This document shows positions 53,458-62,690 of a DNA stretch of 64,000 bases, piece after piece; the stretch's first letter is position 1; every line of letters begins with the position of its first letter. Origin of the DNA: Riemerella anatipestifer (GTDB lineage: Bacteria; Bacteroidota; Bacteroidia; Flavobacteriales; Weeksellaceae); assembly GCF_009663465.1 (NCBI RefSeq), contig NZ_QXHU01000005.1, forward strand, positions 206,377-270,376, written 5' to 3'. Under the pieces are notes generated by a model. That model did not search any database, was not told the origin of the DNA, and was given only the letters and a program-made list of their open reading frames with translations. The translations under genes were made by a program, and so were the position numbers.

Positions 53458-54534
53458 ATGAAAAAGAAACTAATTTTAGAATCAGGGGAAGTGCTTCACG
53501 GCTGGGGATTTGGTGCAAACCTTAACACCGAGGGCGAAGTGGTTTTCAATACAGGAATGACGGGCTATCAGGAGCTAATTTCCGACCCGTCTTATTGCGG
53601 ACAAATAGTGTGTATGACCTATCCGCTTATTGGGAATTACGGCATCAATCGTGATGACTACGAGTGCATAGAGCCTTCCATTAAAGGGCTTATTGTGAAG
53701 GAGGTGTGTGATTTGCCTTCCAACTTTCGTTCTCAAATGGCTTTAGAGGAGTTTTTCAGTAAAAAAGGCATTGCAGGTATTTCGGGGATTGATACCCGAA
53801 AACTGACCCGAATTATCCGCAATCACGGGGTGCTCAAAGGCAGAATTGTTGATATGGAGGCCGACGAAAACCAAATAATAGCCGAATTAAAAGCCCAATC
53901 GCTTCCGACCAACCAAATCGAAACGGTATCCACCAAAACACCTTTTTCTGCACCGGGGCGAGGGTTTAAAGTAGTACTAATCGACTTCGGAGCCAAGTTG
54001 GGAATTATTAGAGAACTGTCCCAAAGAAACTGCGATATTACGGTGGTTTCTCACGATACTACGGCGGAAGAAATCCTACTAATGGCACCAGATGGCATTA
54101 TGCTTTCCAATGGTCCGGGCGACCCGCAAGATGTGCCTCACGCTCACGAAACGGTGCGAAAACTTTTGGGTAAAGTGCCTATTTTCGGGATATGTATGGG
54201 GCATCAGGTGGTAGGTTTGGCTTGTGGGGCTAAAACGTTCAAACTGAAATTTGGGCATAGGGGAGGCAACCACCCTGTTTTAGACTTGAGAACCAATAAG
54301 GTGGCGATAACTTCCCAAAATCACGGCTACGCTATTGACCAAGAAAGCCTTAAAAATACCGATTTAGAAGAAACCCATATCGCTCTTAATGATAGAACCA
54401 ACGAAGGCGTGCGTCATAAAAAATACCCTTGTTTCTCGGTGCAGTATCACCCCGAAGCCAGTCCGGGACCAGAAGATGCCAACTATCTGTTTGATGAGTT
54501 TGTGGAGATGATGAAAGAATGGAAAAAACAATAG
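53458..54534 (+). CDS. carA: Carbamoyl-phosphate synthase small (glutaminase) subunit
   Basis: A 358-residue subunit that releases ammonia from glutamine for CarB. The N-terminal domain (LESGEVLHGWGFGA, NTGMTGYQELISDPSY) precedes a class I glutamine amidotransferase domain with the nucleophile Cys246 (GICMGHQVVG) and His331-Glu333 (QYHPEASPGP). Start is ATG at 53458, two codons after a TTG. From here to carB the sequence is clearly more GC-rich than pyrB. Three unrelated genes separate it from carB. Confidence 0.96.
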   Translation: MKKKLILESGEVLHGWGFGANLNTEGEVVFNTGMTGYQELISDPSYCGQIVCMTYPLIGNYGINRDDYECIEPSIKGLIVKEVCDLPSNFRSQMALEEFFSKKGIAGISGIDTRKLTRIIRNHGVLKGRIVDMEADENQIIAELKAQSLPTNQIETVSTKTPFSAPGRGFKVVLIDFGAKLGIIRELSQRNCDITVVSHDTTAEEILLMAPDGIMLSNGPGDPQDVPHAHETVRKLLGKVPIFGICMGHQVVGLACGAKTFKLKFGHRGGNHPVLDLRTNKVAITSQNHGYAIDQESLKNTDLEETHIALNDRTNEGVRHKKYPCFSVQYHPEASPGPEDANYLFDEFVEMMKEWKKQ

Positions 54535-54550
54535 TTATAAATAAACAAAA

Positions 54551-54979
54551 ATGAGAATAATAATAGCATTAGTATTCCTTTTAGGAACTTCTTTTCAAGT
54601 TTTTGGGCAAAAAAAGCATTCCTATTTGTATAAGGGAATGATGGACCGTAAAACTCCAATAACTATGTATCTGCAATCAGAAGATAACGGATGTACAGGA
54701 GACCTTTATTATATGGGAATGTACAGCTATGGTAGTGATAGATGGATACAACTGGATATAAACAACAATGATAGAAATCAGTTTGTTTTGGTGGAGGAAG
54801 GGCTCACTGGGGTACTGATGTTACAAAAAACAAAAAAAGGTTTTAGTGGTTTGTGGATAAGCCCAGATACCAAAAAGCAATTAAAAGTGGAGTTGGTTCA
54901 AGAGAAACTTCAGCCTAAAGAAAAGGAAGTTTATGAACAAAAGTTAGAAAACTTGAATTACGAAAATCATGATTGTTAG
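54551..54979 (+). CDS. Small exported protein, unknown
   Basis: A 142-residue protein with a signal peptide (MRIIIALVFLLGTSFQVFGQ) and a mature part of beta strands (ITMYLQSEDNGCTGDLYYMGMYSYGS, QFVLVEEGLTGVLMLQKTKKGFSGLWIS) ending in a Lys/Glu-rich helix. Similar small lipocalin-like exported proteins occur in Flavobacteriia, but I cannot name a family. It lies 16 bases after carA and splits the car genes; its AT-rich composition contrasts with carA. Confidence 0.6.
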   Translation: MRIIIALVFLLGTSFQVFGQKKHSYLYKGMMDRKTPITMYLQSEDNGCTGDLYYMGMYSYGSDRWIQLDINNNDRNQFVLVEEGLTGVLMLQKTKKGFSGLWISPDTKKQLKVELVQEKLQPKEKEVYEQKLENLNYENHDC

Positions 54980-55032
54980 TGTCTGTAAATTTTAACTATC
55001 TTTAAATTCTGATAAAAATAAAACAATCAATT

Positions 55033-55425
55033 ATGGTACAGAAAACATCAGCAGCATTTGTCGGCGCTTCTTGGGTGGCTTTAGGGGCAGGCATCTTAGG
55101 TTATTTAATAGGTCTATGGAGGGCCGAAATGGAACTAAACGAAAAAGGCTACTACTTTACGGTTTTAATGTTTGGTCTTTTCTCGGTAGTTTCCCTTCAA
55201 AAAAGTGTAAGGGACAAATTAGAGGGCATCAAAATTACCGATATTTACTACGGCATTTGCTGGTTCAGCACCATTTTGTCTATTGTACTTTTGGTGGTTG
55301 GGCTTTGGAATGCCACTCTGCTGCCAAGCGAAAAAGGCTTTTATGCGTTTGCTTTTTTGTTGGCTCTCTTTGGAGCGATAGCCGTACAAAAGAATACACG
55401 GGATAACTTAAATGCAACGAAATAA
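55033..55425 (+). CDS. YiaA/YiaB-type inner-membrane protein
   Basis: A 130-residue protein with two copies of a two-helix unit: [24 protein letters not shown]...[23 protein letters not shown] and [22 protein letters not shown]...[23 protein letters not shown]. The four helices and the repeated QK(S/N)xRD ends are characteristic of the YiaAB two-helix family, whose role is unknown. It sits between carA and carB. Confidence 0.88.
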   Translation: MVQKTSAAFVGASWVALGAGILGYLIGLWRAEMELNEKGYYFTVLMFGLFSVVSLQKSVRDKLEGIKITDIYYGICWFSTILSIVLLVVGLWNATLLPSEKGFYAFAFLLALFGAIAVQKNTRDNLNATK

Positions 55426-55796
55426 ATCAAAAATCACCTTAAGAAGGTGGGGGTATCTGGAGTTTAGAATGGGGAAAGAGGCAAGCGAGGAGGAGGCACT
55501 CTTCGGTGGCATACTAAAAGGTGTAAGGAGCAAGTCGCAAACGGTTTACAATTTCCCCCACTTTTGCATCGCCTTGTAGCCCATTGCGGCGGTGCTAAGA
55601 ATTTAGTTTTAGCCTCTTTCGCAAAAGGCGGTAGGAGCAAAAAAAGAAAAAAAGCCCTTTCGCAGATGGCGAAAGCCTCAAAAAACAACCGAAAGTAACC
55701 CATTCGTAATGCGACGGGGTGAAAAATGAATAAAACAGCCTCTCGCAGGGGTAGAAGATAGAAAAAATATAATTTTAATCTATAAAAAAAGTAAAA
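55426..55796. other. GC-richer gene-free spacer inside the car region
   Basis: About 370 bases without a convincing gene. It contains purine-rich stretches, TTTCGCAAAAGGCGG and later TTTCGCAGATGGCGAAA (a short inverted repeat), and AATGCGACGGGGTG just before the DUF6261 gene. Composition resembles the following gene rather than the preceding one. It may carry the scar of an insertion; no transposase trace is readable. Confidence 0.4.
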
Positions 55797-56474
55797 ATGA
55801 TAAAAGAATTAAGTTTAAGCAAAGTAAGACTGATGGCGTTCTACCAAGTAATGAGCAATATAAAGAGCTTACTTGAGCAAGAAAACTTGCAGACCCTGCA
55901 ATTGCAAGCCCTCAAAACCGAATTTGATGAAAAACTCTCCGCTTTGGACGAAGCCCTGAAACCCCTTGCTAAAAGCAACTTTACCGAAGAACTGCAAAAG
56001 GAAGACGAAACCCGAGATACCCTTTTGGTAGGATTGCAGATGCACTGCCGGGCTTTCCTTAATTTTCCTAACGAGGCGAAGAGCAAAGCCGCAAAAAGCC
56101 TTCTGCTCGTGATAGAAAAATACGGCAAAAACCTACCCAACAAACCACTGCAAGAGGAGACGGGGATTATTACTAATCTTTTGGACGACTTTGCCCAAAG
56201 CCCTCACAAAGAGGCTTTGCAAACCATAGGCGCTACCGAGTGGACGACGGCCCTTGTGGCGTCTAACCAAAAATTTGCCACCCTTTACAACAGCCGAAAC
56301 CAAGAGCGTGGAGCGATAGAAATCGGTAAATCCAAACAGACCAGACAAGCGATGCAGGAGGTCTTTTCCCGCCTTATTAAGACCATTAATGCCCTTGCGC
56401 TTATCCACGGCGAAACCCCGTACACCAACCTTGCAAACAACCTTAACGAAACCATAAAAAAAGCCAGACTATAA
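55797..56474 (+). CDS. DUF6261-family protein
   Basis: A 225-residue soluble, largely helical protein. [18 protein letters not shown] at the start, [51 protein letters not shown] and a closing [24 protein letters not shown] match the Bacteroidota family annotated as DUF6261; I am fairly sure of the family but its function is unknown. The gene is GC-rich for the window and lies 19 bases before carB. Confidence 0.7.
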   Translation: MIKELSLSKVRLMAFYQVMSNIKSLLEQENLQTLQLQALKTEFDEKLSALDEALKPLAKSNFTEELQKEDETRDTLLVGLQMHCRAFLNFPNEAKSKAAKSLLLVIEKYGKNLPNKPLQEETGIITNLLDDFAQSPHKEALQTIGATEWTTALVASNQKFATLYNSRNQERGAIEIGKSKQTRQAMQEVFSRLIKTINALALIHGETPYTNLANNLNETIKKARL

Positions 56475-56493
56475 TCCCAAGAAAGCAAAAAAA

Positions 56494-59400
56494 ATGAAAA
56501 GAACAGACCTAAAAACGATTTTGGTAATAGGCTCAGGACCAATCATCATCGGACAAGCTGCCGAGTTTGATTATTCGGGGACACAGGCGTGTCTTTCCCT
56601 AAAGGAGGAAGGCTATCGCGTGATACTCATCAACTCCAATCCTGCCACCATAATGACCGATGTAGAAATAGCCGATAAAGTCTATATAGAGCCTATTTCC
56701 TTGGAGTTTGTCAGCCAGATTATTCGCAAAGAAAGACCAGATGCCTTGTTGCCAACGCTGGGTGGACAAACAGGGCTTAATATGGCGGTAGAATTAGAAA
56801 AATCAGGGATATTAGAAGAATGCAAAGTAGAAGTTTTAGGAACTAAACTTTCAGCGATTAACCAAGCCGAAGACCGAGACTTATTCCGTGAACTGATGCG
56901 AGAACTCGGAGAGCCAGTCCCAGAATCGGATATTGTGAATACGGTAGAACAAGCCCTTAACTTTGCTAATACGATTGGCTATCCAGTGATTGTTCGCCCT
57001 GCCTTCACGATGGGCGGAACGGGGGGCGGTATCGCTTCCGATGAAACAGAGCTTAAAGAAATTGTAGCGAATGGGCTTAAATACAGCCCCGTAACCCAAT
57101 GTTTGATTGAGAAATCCATTGCAGGATTTAAAGAGATAGAGTACGAAGTGATGCGTGATGCCAACGATAACGCCATTGTAGTATGTAATATGGAAAACAT
57201 AGACCCTGTGGGAGTACATACAGGCGATTCTATTGTGGTAGCCCCTTCGCAGACGCTTTCGGATAGAGAGTATCAACTGTTAAGAAACGCCTCGCTGAAG
57301 ATTATTAGAGCTTTGGGGATTGAGGGCGGCTGTAATGTCCAGTTGGCTTTAGACCCACATTCGTTCAATTATTATATCATTGAGGTTAATCCGAGAGTAT
57401 CCCGTTCTTCGGCGTTGGCGAGTAAGGCAACGGGCTATCCAATTGCCAAGATAGCGGCTAAAATAGCGGTGGGGCTTACCTTAGACGAAATTATGAACCC
57501 CGTTACGGGCAAAACTTATGCGTGTTTTGAACCAGCGTTAGACTATGTGGTTACCAAAATCCCAAGATTTCCATTTGATAAATTTGAAACGGCCGACCGC
57601 CGCCTTTCCACTCAAATGAAAGCCACTGGCGAAGTAATGGCGATTGGGCGAAACTTCGAGGAGTCTTTACAGAAGGCTATTCGCTCGTTGGAGACAGGCA
57701 TCAGACACTTAGGATTAAAAACCAAACAAGCGGCACAGCTTACGCCAGAAGAAATAGAAAGACGCATCAGAGTTTGCGATGACGAGCGATTGTTCATCAT
57801 TGGTGATGCTTTGAGGAGAGGCTACGATTGGGAGCAAATTGTAGAATGGAGCAAGATTGATAAATTCTTCATTTGGAAACTTAAAAAACTGGTGGACTTT
57901 GAGAAAGTCATTGCCGAAAATAAATTCAATGCCGAAACGCTTAAAGAAGCTAAAAAGTTAGGCTTCTCGGATTTAAACATTGCTCACCTTTGGGGCGTTA
58001 CTCAGAGGGAAGTTTTCAATTTCCGAAAAGAAAATGCCATTATGCCAGTCTATAAAATGGTAGATACTTGTGCGGCAGAGTTTGAGAGCGAAACGCCTTA
58101 CTTTTATGGTACTTACGAGGAGGAAAACGAAAGCGTGGTAACAGAAAAAGAGAGTATTGTAGTTTTGGGTTCAGGACCTATCCGTATTGGGCAAGGGGTA
58201 GAGTTTGACTATGCCACCGTGCATTCCGTTTGGGCGATTAAAGAGATGGGCTACGAAGCCATTATCATCAACAACAATCCCGAAACCGTATCCACCGATT
58301 TCTCTATTTCGGATAAACTCTACTTTGAACCCCTCACAGAGGAAGATGTGATGAACATTATAGAACTTGAAAAGCCTAAAGGAGTGGTGGTTCAGTTTGG
58401 TGGACAAACCGCAATTAACTTAGCGGACAAACTATCGGCTCATGGGGTTAAAATTTTAGGAACCTCTTTGGAAGATTTAGACCGTGCAGAAAACCGAGAT
58501 AAGTTTGAAAAAGCCCTTCAAGAATTGGGTATTCCTCAACCTTTGGGTAAAACTTCTACTTCTAAAGAGGAGGCGATTGCCATTGCGAATGAGATTGGCT
58601 ATCCTGTTTTGGTGCGTCCGAGCTATGTATTGGGGGGTAGGGCGATGGAGATTGTCTATACCGAGCAAGAGCTTACCCATTATATGGAACACGCCGTAGA
58701 TGCCAGCCCGGAACACCCAGTACTTATAGACCGCTATGTAACGGGGAAAGAGGTAGAGGTAGATGCCATTTCTGATGGCGAAACGGTGGTAATTCCAGGG
58801 ATTATGGAGCATATCGAAAGGGCAGGGGTACACTCTGGCGACTCTATTGCGGTGTATCCGCCACAAAATCTTACGGAAAAACAAATCCACGATTTAGAAG
58901 ACTATACTATACGATTAGCGAAGGGGCTTAATGTTGTGGGATTGATGAACATTCAGTATGTGATAGACCAAAGCGGAGAGGTGTTTGTGATTGAGGTCAA
59001 TCCTCGTTCCTCCAGAACGGTGCCTTTCCTCTCTAAAATTACCGATGTGCCTATGGCAAACCTTGCCACTAAGGCGATATTGGGCAAATCTTTAGCCTCG
59101 CAAGGTTATACTAATGGGCTCGTGCCGAATAAGGACGGCGTTTTTGTGAAGGTACCAGTATTCTCGTTCTCTAAACTGACTAAAGTGGATATTTCTTTAG
59201 GACCAGAGATGAAATCCACAGGTGAAGTGATGGGGAAAGATGTTACCTTAGAAAAAGCCCTTTATAAGGGAATGATAGCTGCAGGTAGAAAAGTGCCAAC
59301 CCACGGAGCGATACTCTTTACGGTAGCAGATAAGCACAAAGAGGAAGCGGCTGTTTTTGCGAGGAGGTTCCACGAGGTAGGCTTTAGAATCTGGGCAACG

Positions 59401-59676
59401 GAAGGAACGGCGAAATACTTTGAAGCTAAAGGCATACCAGCCAAAATAGGCTATAAGATAGGCGAGGAGGAAGTGAATTTGATAGACCTTATCCAAAAAG
59501 GAAAAGTGCAATATGTGGTTAATACCACTACCATAGGTAAGAAAACGGAGCGAGATGGGTTCCAGATTCGCCGTATGTCGGTAGAAAATGGGGTGCCTTG
59601 CCTCACTTCTATGGATACGGTGGAAGCTATCCTAAAGGTGATTGAGTCTATGAGTTTCAAGATGCAGGCAATGTAA
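56494..59676 (+). CDS. carB: Carbamoyl-phosphate synthase large subunit
   Basis: A 1060-residue synthetase that makes carbamoyl phosphate from bicarbonate, ammonia and two ATP for pyrimidines and arginine. Two homologous ATP-grasp halves are visible: [21 protein letters not shown] at the start and [20 protein letters not shown] near residue 553, each with an ATP site ([25 protein letters not shown]). The C-terminal allosteric MGS-like domain ([11 protein letters not shown] ... [10 protein letters not shown]) is present. Full length. It is separated from carA by 2 kb but shares its higher GC. Confidence 0.97.
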   Translation: MKRTDLKTILVIGSGPIIIGQAAEFDYSGTQACLSLKEEGYRVILINSNPATIMTDVEIADKVYIEPISLEFVSQIIRKERPDALLPTLGGQTGLNMAVELEKSGILEECKVEVLGTKLSAINQAEDRDLFRELMRELGEPVPESDIVNTVEQALNFANTIGYPVIVRPAFTMGGTGGGIASDETELKEIVANGLKYSPVTQCLIEKSIAGFKEIEYEVMRDANDNAIVVCNMENIDPVGVHTGDSIVVAPSQTLSDREYQLLRNASLKIIRALGIEGGCNVQLALDPHSFNYYIIEVNPRVSRSSALASKATGYPIAKIAAKIAVGLTLDEIMNPVTGKTYACFEPALDYVVTKIPRFPFDKFETADRRLSTQMKATGEVMAIGRNFEESLQKAIRSLETGIRHLGLKTKQAAQLTPEEIERRIRVCDDERLFIIGDALRRGYDWEQIVEWSKIDKFFIWKLKKLVDFEKVIAENKFNAETLKEAKKLGFSDLNIAHLWGVTQREVFNFRKENAIMPVYKMVDTCAAEFESETPYFYGTYEEENESVVTEKESIVVLGSGPIRIGQGVEFDYATVHSVWAIKEMGYEAIIINNNPETVSTDFSISDKLYFEPLTEEDVMNIIELEKPKGVVVQFGGQTAINLADKLSAHGVKILGTSLEDLDRAENRDKFEKALQELGIPQPLGKTSTSKEEAIAIANEIGYPVLVRPSYVLGGRAMEIVYTEQELTHYMEHAVDASPEHPVLIDRYVTGKEVEVDAISDGETVVIPGIMEHIERAGVHSGDSIAVYPPQNLTEKQIHDLEDYTIRLAKGLNVVGLMNIQYVIDQSGEVFVIEVNPRSSRTVPFLSKITDVPMANLATKAILGKSLASQGYTNGLVPNKDGVFVKVPVFSFSKLTKVDISLGPEMKSTGEVMGKDVTLEKALYKGMIAAGRKVPTHGAILFTVADKHKEEAAVFARRFHEVGFRIWATEGTAKYFEAKGIPAKIGYKIGEEEVNLIDLIQKGKVQYVVNTTTIGKKTERDGFQIRRMSVENGVPCLTSMDTVEAILKVIESMSFKMQAM

Positions 59677-59683
59677 ATGAACC

Positions 59684-59710
59684 AAAAGCGAGGAGAATTT
59701 CCTCGCTTTT
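59684..59710 (+). terminator. carB terminator
   Basis: AAAAGCGAGGA (59684-59694) pairs perfectly with TCCTCGCTTTT (59700-59710), then more T. Confidence 0.85.
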
Positions 59711-59767
59711 TTAGTTTAATTCAATTAGGTTTTAGAATAAATCCCTTGGGCTATTTGACAATTTCTA

Positions 59768-60188
59768 CTAGATATTAAAATCAATCCTCTAGGTATTAAA
59801 TTAGACCCTCTAGGTCTTACATTTGAGCCTATAGGTATTAAAGTAGAGGTTTTAGGTGTTAAATTAGACCCTTTAGGTCTTACATTTGCCCCCTCTAGGT
59901 ATTAAAGTAGAGGTTTTGGGTATTAAATTAGACCCTCTAGGTCTTACATTTGACCCTCTAGGTATTAAAATAGAGTCTTTAGGTATTAAATTAGACCCTT
60001 TAGGTCTTACATTTGACCCTATGGGCATTAAAGTAGAGGTTTTAGGTATTAAATTAGACCCTTTAGGTCTTACATTAGACCCTCTAGGTATTAAAGTAGA
60101 GGTTTTAGGTATTAAATTAGACCCTCTAGGTCTTACATTTGAGCCTCTAGGTATTAAAGTAGAGGTTTTGGGTATTAAATTAGACCCT
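59768..60188. repeat. Array of twenty 21-base repeats with 63-base higher-order unit
   Basis: Twenty tandem units of 21 bases, one of them 22, each beginning CTAGGT, TTAGGT or a near match. Three kinds alternate in fixed order: one ending AGTAGAGGTT, one ending TTAGACCCT, one with CTTACATTTGACCCT, giving a 63-base super-unit. One frame spells LGIKVEV, LGIKLDP and LGLTFDP in turn. A one-base insertion in unit six breaks the frame, the open part has only a TTG start, and there is no promoter, so I treat it as non-coding DNA. Confidence 0.85.
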
Positions 60189-60235
60189 ATAAATTCTTTT
60201 GATTTTTAGCGAAGTTTAGGATTAAAGCCCTCAAT

Positions 60236-61138
60236 CTAGGCTTTAAATAGTGGTAACATTTCTGCAAAGGAGCCGCAGCGGTGCGTGGCAAGTGGGGTAG
60301 TGATGAGCCATTCGGTAGAGGTATAGGTAAACTCATAGCAAGAAAGGTTGGCTTTGGTGTGTTTTTTAATGAAACTCAATAGCAGTTCTTTTTCTCTTTC
60401 TGGGGCGTTGATGAGTGGCATTGCATAAGTTTCGGCTAGTGGAGTGTGTAGTGGTAGCTTTAACAAGACATCTTCTGCCATACCTGCCGTTAGTTTGCCG
60501 TGTTCTAGAAACCAAATTTGGTCAGAGAAATCCTTTGCCAATCGCCAATCGTGGGACGAGAATAAAACAAGTTTACGGTGCTGTTGAGCCAACTCTCGTA
60601 GGAGCGTCAGGATAGCCGTTTTGTTGTATTCGTCCAGATGAGTGGTAGGCTCGTCTAGTATCATTACAGGTGTGTTTTGAGCCAAAGCTCTGCCTATAAA
60701 AGCCTTCTGCAGGTTGCCATCGGATAGGGTGTTTAGTTTTTGATTTTTATAACGCTCCAGCCCAAGGTGGGTAATGATGTTTTGTATTTCGGCTTGGTCT
60801 TGCGAGGTCAGTTGAAAATAATATGGGTAGTGAATGAGTTTGCCTAAAGCCACCAAATCGGTTACAGTATAATTTTTGGGAAGGGTGTATTTAGAAAAAA
60901 CGATGGAGATTAGCTGTGCCATTTCCTTTGGAGTTAAAGTGGCAATAGAGCTATGATTGATGAAAATCTGCCCTGCTAAAGGCTTGAGCTGGTTGAGTAT
61001 AGATTTTATTAAGGTGGTTTTACCAATGCCATTATTCCCCATAATGAGAACCACTTCGCCTAGATGGGCTTGGGCATTGATGCCTTGGATGAGTGGCTGC
61101 TGGTAGCCAATGTTGAGGTTGCGGAGTTCCAAAAACAT
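60236..61138 (-). CDS. ABC transporter ATP-binding protein, iron-chelate/cobalamin type
   Basis: A 300-residue ATPase of the FecE/BtuD class. Walker A is GNNGIGKTT (about residues 34-42), the signature is LSDGNLQKAFIGRAL instead of LSGGQ, Walker B is VMILDEPTTHLD, and the switch His is in SSHDW. A C-terminal extension of about 60 residues follows the ATPase domain. It starts three bases after the permease stop, so the pair forms one importer. The substrate-binding protein is not in the window. Confidence 0.9.
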   Translation of the reverse strand: MFLELRNLNIGYQQPLIQGINAQAHLGEVVLIMGNNGIGKTTLIKSILNQLKPLAGQIFINHSSIATLTPKEMAQLISIVFSKYTLPKNYTVTDLVALGKLIHYPYYFQLTSQDQAEIQNIITHLGLERYKNQKLNTLSDGNLQKAFIGRALAQNTPVMILDEPTTHLDEYNKTAILTLLRELAQQHRKLVLFSSHDWRLAKDFSDQIWFLEHGKLTAGMAEDVLLKLPLHTPLAETYAMPLINAPEREKELLLSFIKKHTKANLSCYEFTYTSTEWLITTPLATHRCGSFAEMLPLFKA

Positions 61139-61141
61139 AGT

Positions 61142-62119
61142 TTAATACTTAGAGCGTTGCTTCATCATCATTACTAAAATCACTGGGATTCCGAATAAGG
61201 AAGTGATGATATTTAAAGGCAATTTACTGATTTCGGACAGGATAGAAAACAATTCCATAATAGCAATGCCTAGCGTAATGTTAAGCACCCACTGATGCCA
61301 AAGTAGGGCGGGACTGAAAATCATCCTACAAAAATGAGGCACTACAATACCTATAAAGAGGATAGGTCCAAGGAAAGCCGTTACACTAGCAGAAAGTAGA
61401 GATGAGGCTAAAATCACCGATACTTTAAGAGCATTGGTATTGATGCCGAAACTTTTGGCATAAGCGGTTCCTAGAGTGCTACCGATGAGCGGTTTTATAC
61501 TTCGGAAGCTAAAGATTAGCCCAATACCGATAAGGGTAACGAGGATTATCATTTGGTTATGGTTGAGTTGGTTATTTGCACCAAAGCTCCAGAGAATGTA
61601 GTTTTTTAGGCTTTGATTTTCGGCGTACACTTGCAAAATGGAAATGATGGCGCCTGCCAAAGCGGAGATTAAAAATCCAAAAATCACAAGAAAGGTGTTG
61701 TCCCGAAATCTATTAGAGAGGAGTATAAGGAAGAACATCAGTCCCAAACTGCCTATAATGGCCACAAGGCTGATAAATCCGTTTTGTAAAAATTCGGGAA
61801 TGAGAAGTTGATGCGAAAAAAAGATATAAAATGCCACACTCAAACTAGCGATGGAAGTAATGCCCAATACCGATGGTCCTGCCAACGGATTTTGGAAATA
61901 TTCTTGCAGCAGAAAGCCAGAGGTAGGTATCGCCATACCAGCGAGGAGGACGGCTAAAGTCCTATTGATTCTCAACGAAGCAATATCTGATTGAGGTGTG
62001 TTTTGGAAAAAATCTTTTAGGCTTAAATCTAGATAGCCTACATTCAAATTGACGATAACCAAAATGATTATCGCCAATAGAATACTAACCATTAAAATAC
62101 CGAATTTGCCTCTAAGCAT
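61142..62119 (-). CDS. FecCD-family ABC permease
   Basis: A 325-residue membrane protein with nine to ten hydrophobic segments. LRINRTLAVLLAGMAIPTSGFLLQEYFQNPLAGPSVLGI at about residues 48-86 is the hallmark of FecCD permeases (siderophore, heme or cobalamin import), as are LGTAYAKSFGI and GPILFIGIVVPHFCR. A single permease gene implies a homodimer. It starts four bases after the TlpA-like gene stop; the three genes are probably one operon. Confidence 0.93.
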   Translation of the reverse strand: MLRGKFGILMVSILLAIIILVIVNLNVGYLDLSLKDFFQNTPQSDIASLRINRTLAVLLAGMAIPTSGFLLQEYFQNPLAGPSVLGITSIASLSVAFYIFFSHQLLIPEFLQNGFISLVAIIGSLGLMFFLILLSNRFRDNTFLVIFGFLISALAGAIISILQVYAENQSLKNYILWSFGANNQLNHNQMIILVTLIGIGLIFSFRSIKPLIGSTLGTAYAKSFGINTNALKVSVILASSLLSASVTAFLGPILFIGIVVPHFCRMIFSPALLWHQWVLNITLGIAIMELFSILSEISKLPLNIITSLFGIPVILVMMMKQRSKY

Positions 62120-62123
62120 CAGT

Positions 62124-62663
62124 TTATTTTAAGAATGTAGCAAGGAGCTGGTCTAGGTCTTCTTTAGACATACTGCCTTCTATTTCTTCGGTTTTGTTAC
62201 CTTTTCTAACTAGAGTAAACGGAATGCCTTCTCCACGCCAAATTTTAAAATTCTGACTGAAAAAAGCATCATCAAATTGTTGTCCGTCAAACAAAAGGAT
62301 ATGTTTAGAAAGTTGTTGTTCTTCACCGAATTTTTTAACTTCTGTGTTCCAATCTTTTTTATCGTCTATACTCACAAAAGTAAATTTAACGGGTTTGCCA
62401 TCTAGCTCCTTCATTTTTTCTTTGAAGTGAGGGATTTCCATCATACATGGTCCACACCAAGTTGCAAAGAAATTAGTTACATAGATAGTGTCATTTTCTT
62501 TAGCCTTTATTAGTTGGCTAAGTTCGTCTTTAGAAACTTCTTTAAGAGTTTGTTCTACCTTGGTGCTATCGCTAGAAGAAGAGGTGGTTACAGTTTCTGT
62601 TTTTTTGTCGTTGCAGCTTATTACTAGAGCCGTAAGTGCGAGTGTTACTAAGATTTTTCTCAT
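62124..62663 (-). CDS. TlpA-like thioredoxin-fold lipoprotein
   Basis: A 179-residue periplasmic thiol-disulfide protein. The lipobox ends at Cys17 (ALVISCNDKK), then a Ser/Thr-rich linker, then the thioredoxin fold with the active site FFATWCGPCMMEIPHF (Cys70 and Cys73). TlpA/ResA-type proteins reduce disulfides, for instance for cytochrome c assembly. Its place in front of the iron-type permease suggests a link to heme or iron handling, which is only inferred. It is divergent from the next gene with 27 bases between starts. Confidence 0.9.
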   Translation of the reverse strand: MRKILVTLALTALVISCNDKKTETVTTSSSSDSTKVEQTLKEVSKDELSQLIKAKENDTIYVTNFFATWCGPCMMEIPHFKEKMKELDGKPVKFTFVSIDDKKDWNTEVKKFGEEQQLSKHILLFDGQQFDDAFFSQNFKIWRGEGIPFTLVRKGNKTEEIEGSMSKEDLDQLLATFLK

Positions 62664-62673
62664 AATTTTTTTA

Positions 62674-62681
62674 TAAATTTG
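62674..62681 (+). promoter_or_regulatory. Promoter -7 element of the reductase gene
   Basis: TAAATTTG ends nine bases before the ATG at 62691, so the mRNA would be nearly leaderless. An apparent TTG start lies inside this element. Confidence 0.5.
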
Positions 62682-62690
62682 TCCACTATT

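Noticed and set aside
55071-55406. Second long frame inside the YiaAB-like gene
   Set aside because: It is an out-of-frame reading of a clear family member, with Arg/Lys-rich low-quality sequence.
59768-60188. Possible CRISPR array
   Set aside because: Units are tandem with no spacers of unique sequence and no cas genes are near.
59886-60209. A 107-residue frame made of seven-residue repeats (LGIKLDP, LGIKVEV, LGLTFDP)
   Set aside because: It has only a TTG start inside the repeat, no promoter or signal peptide, and the array extends upstream in another frame. Long open frames are a by-product of a 21-base unit without stops.
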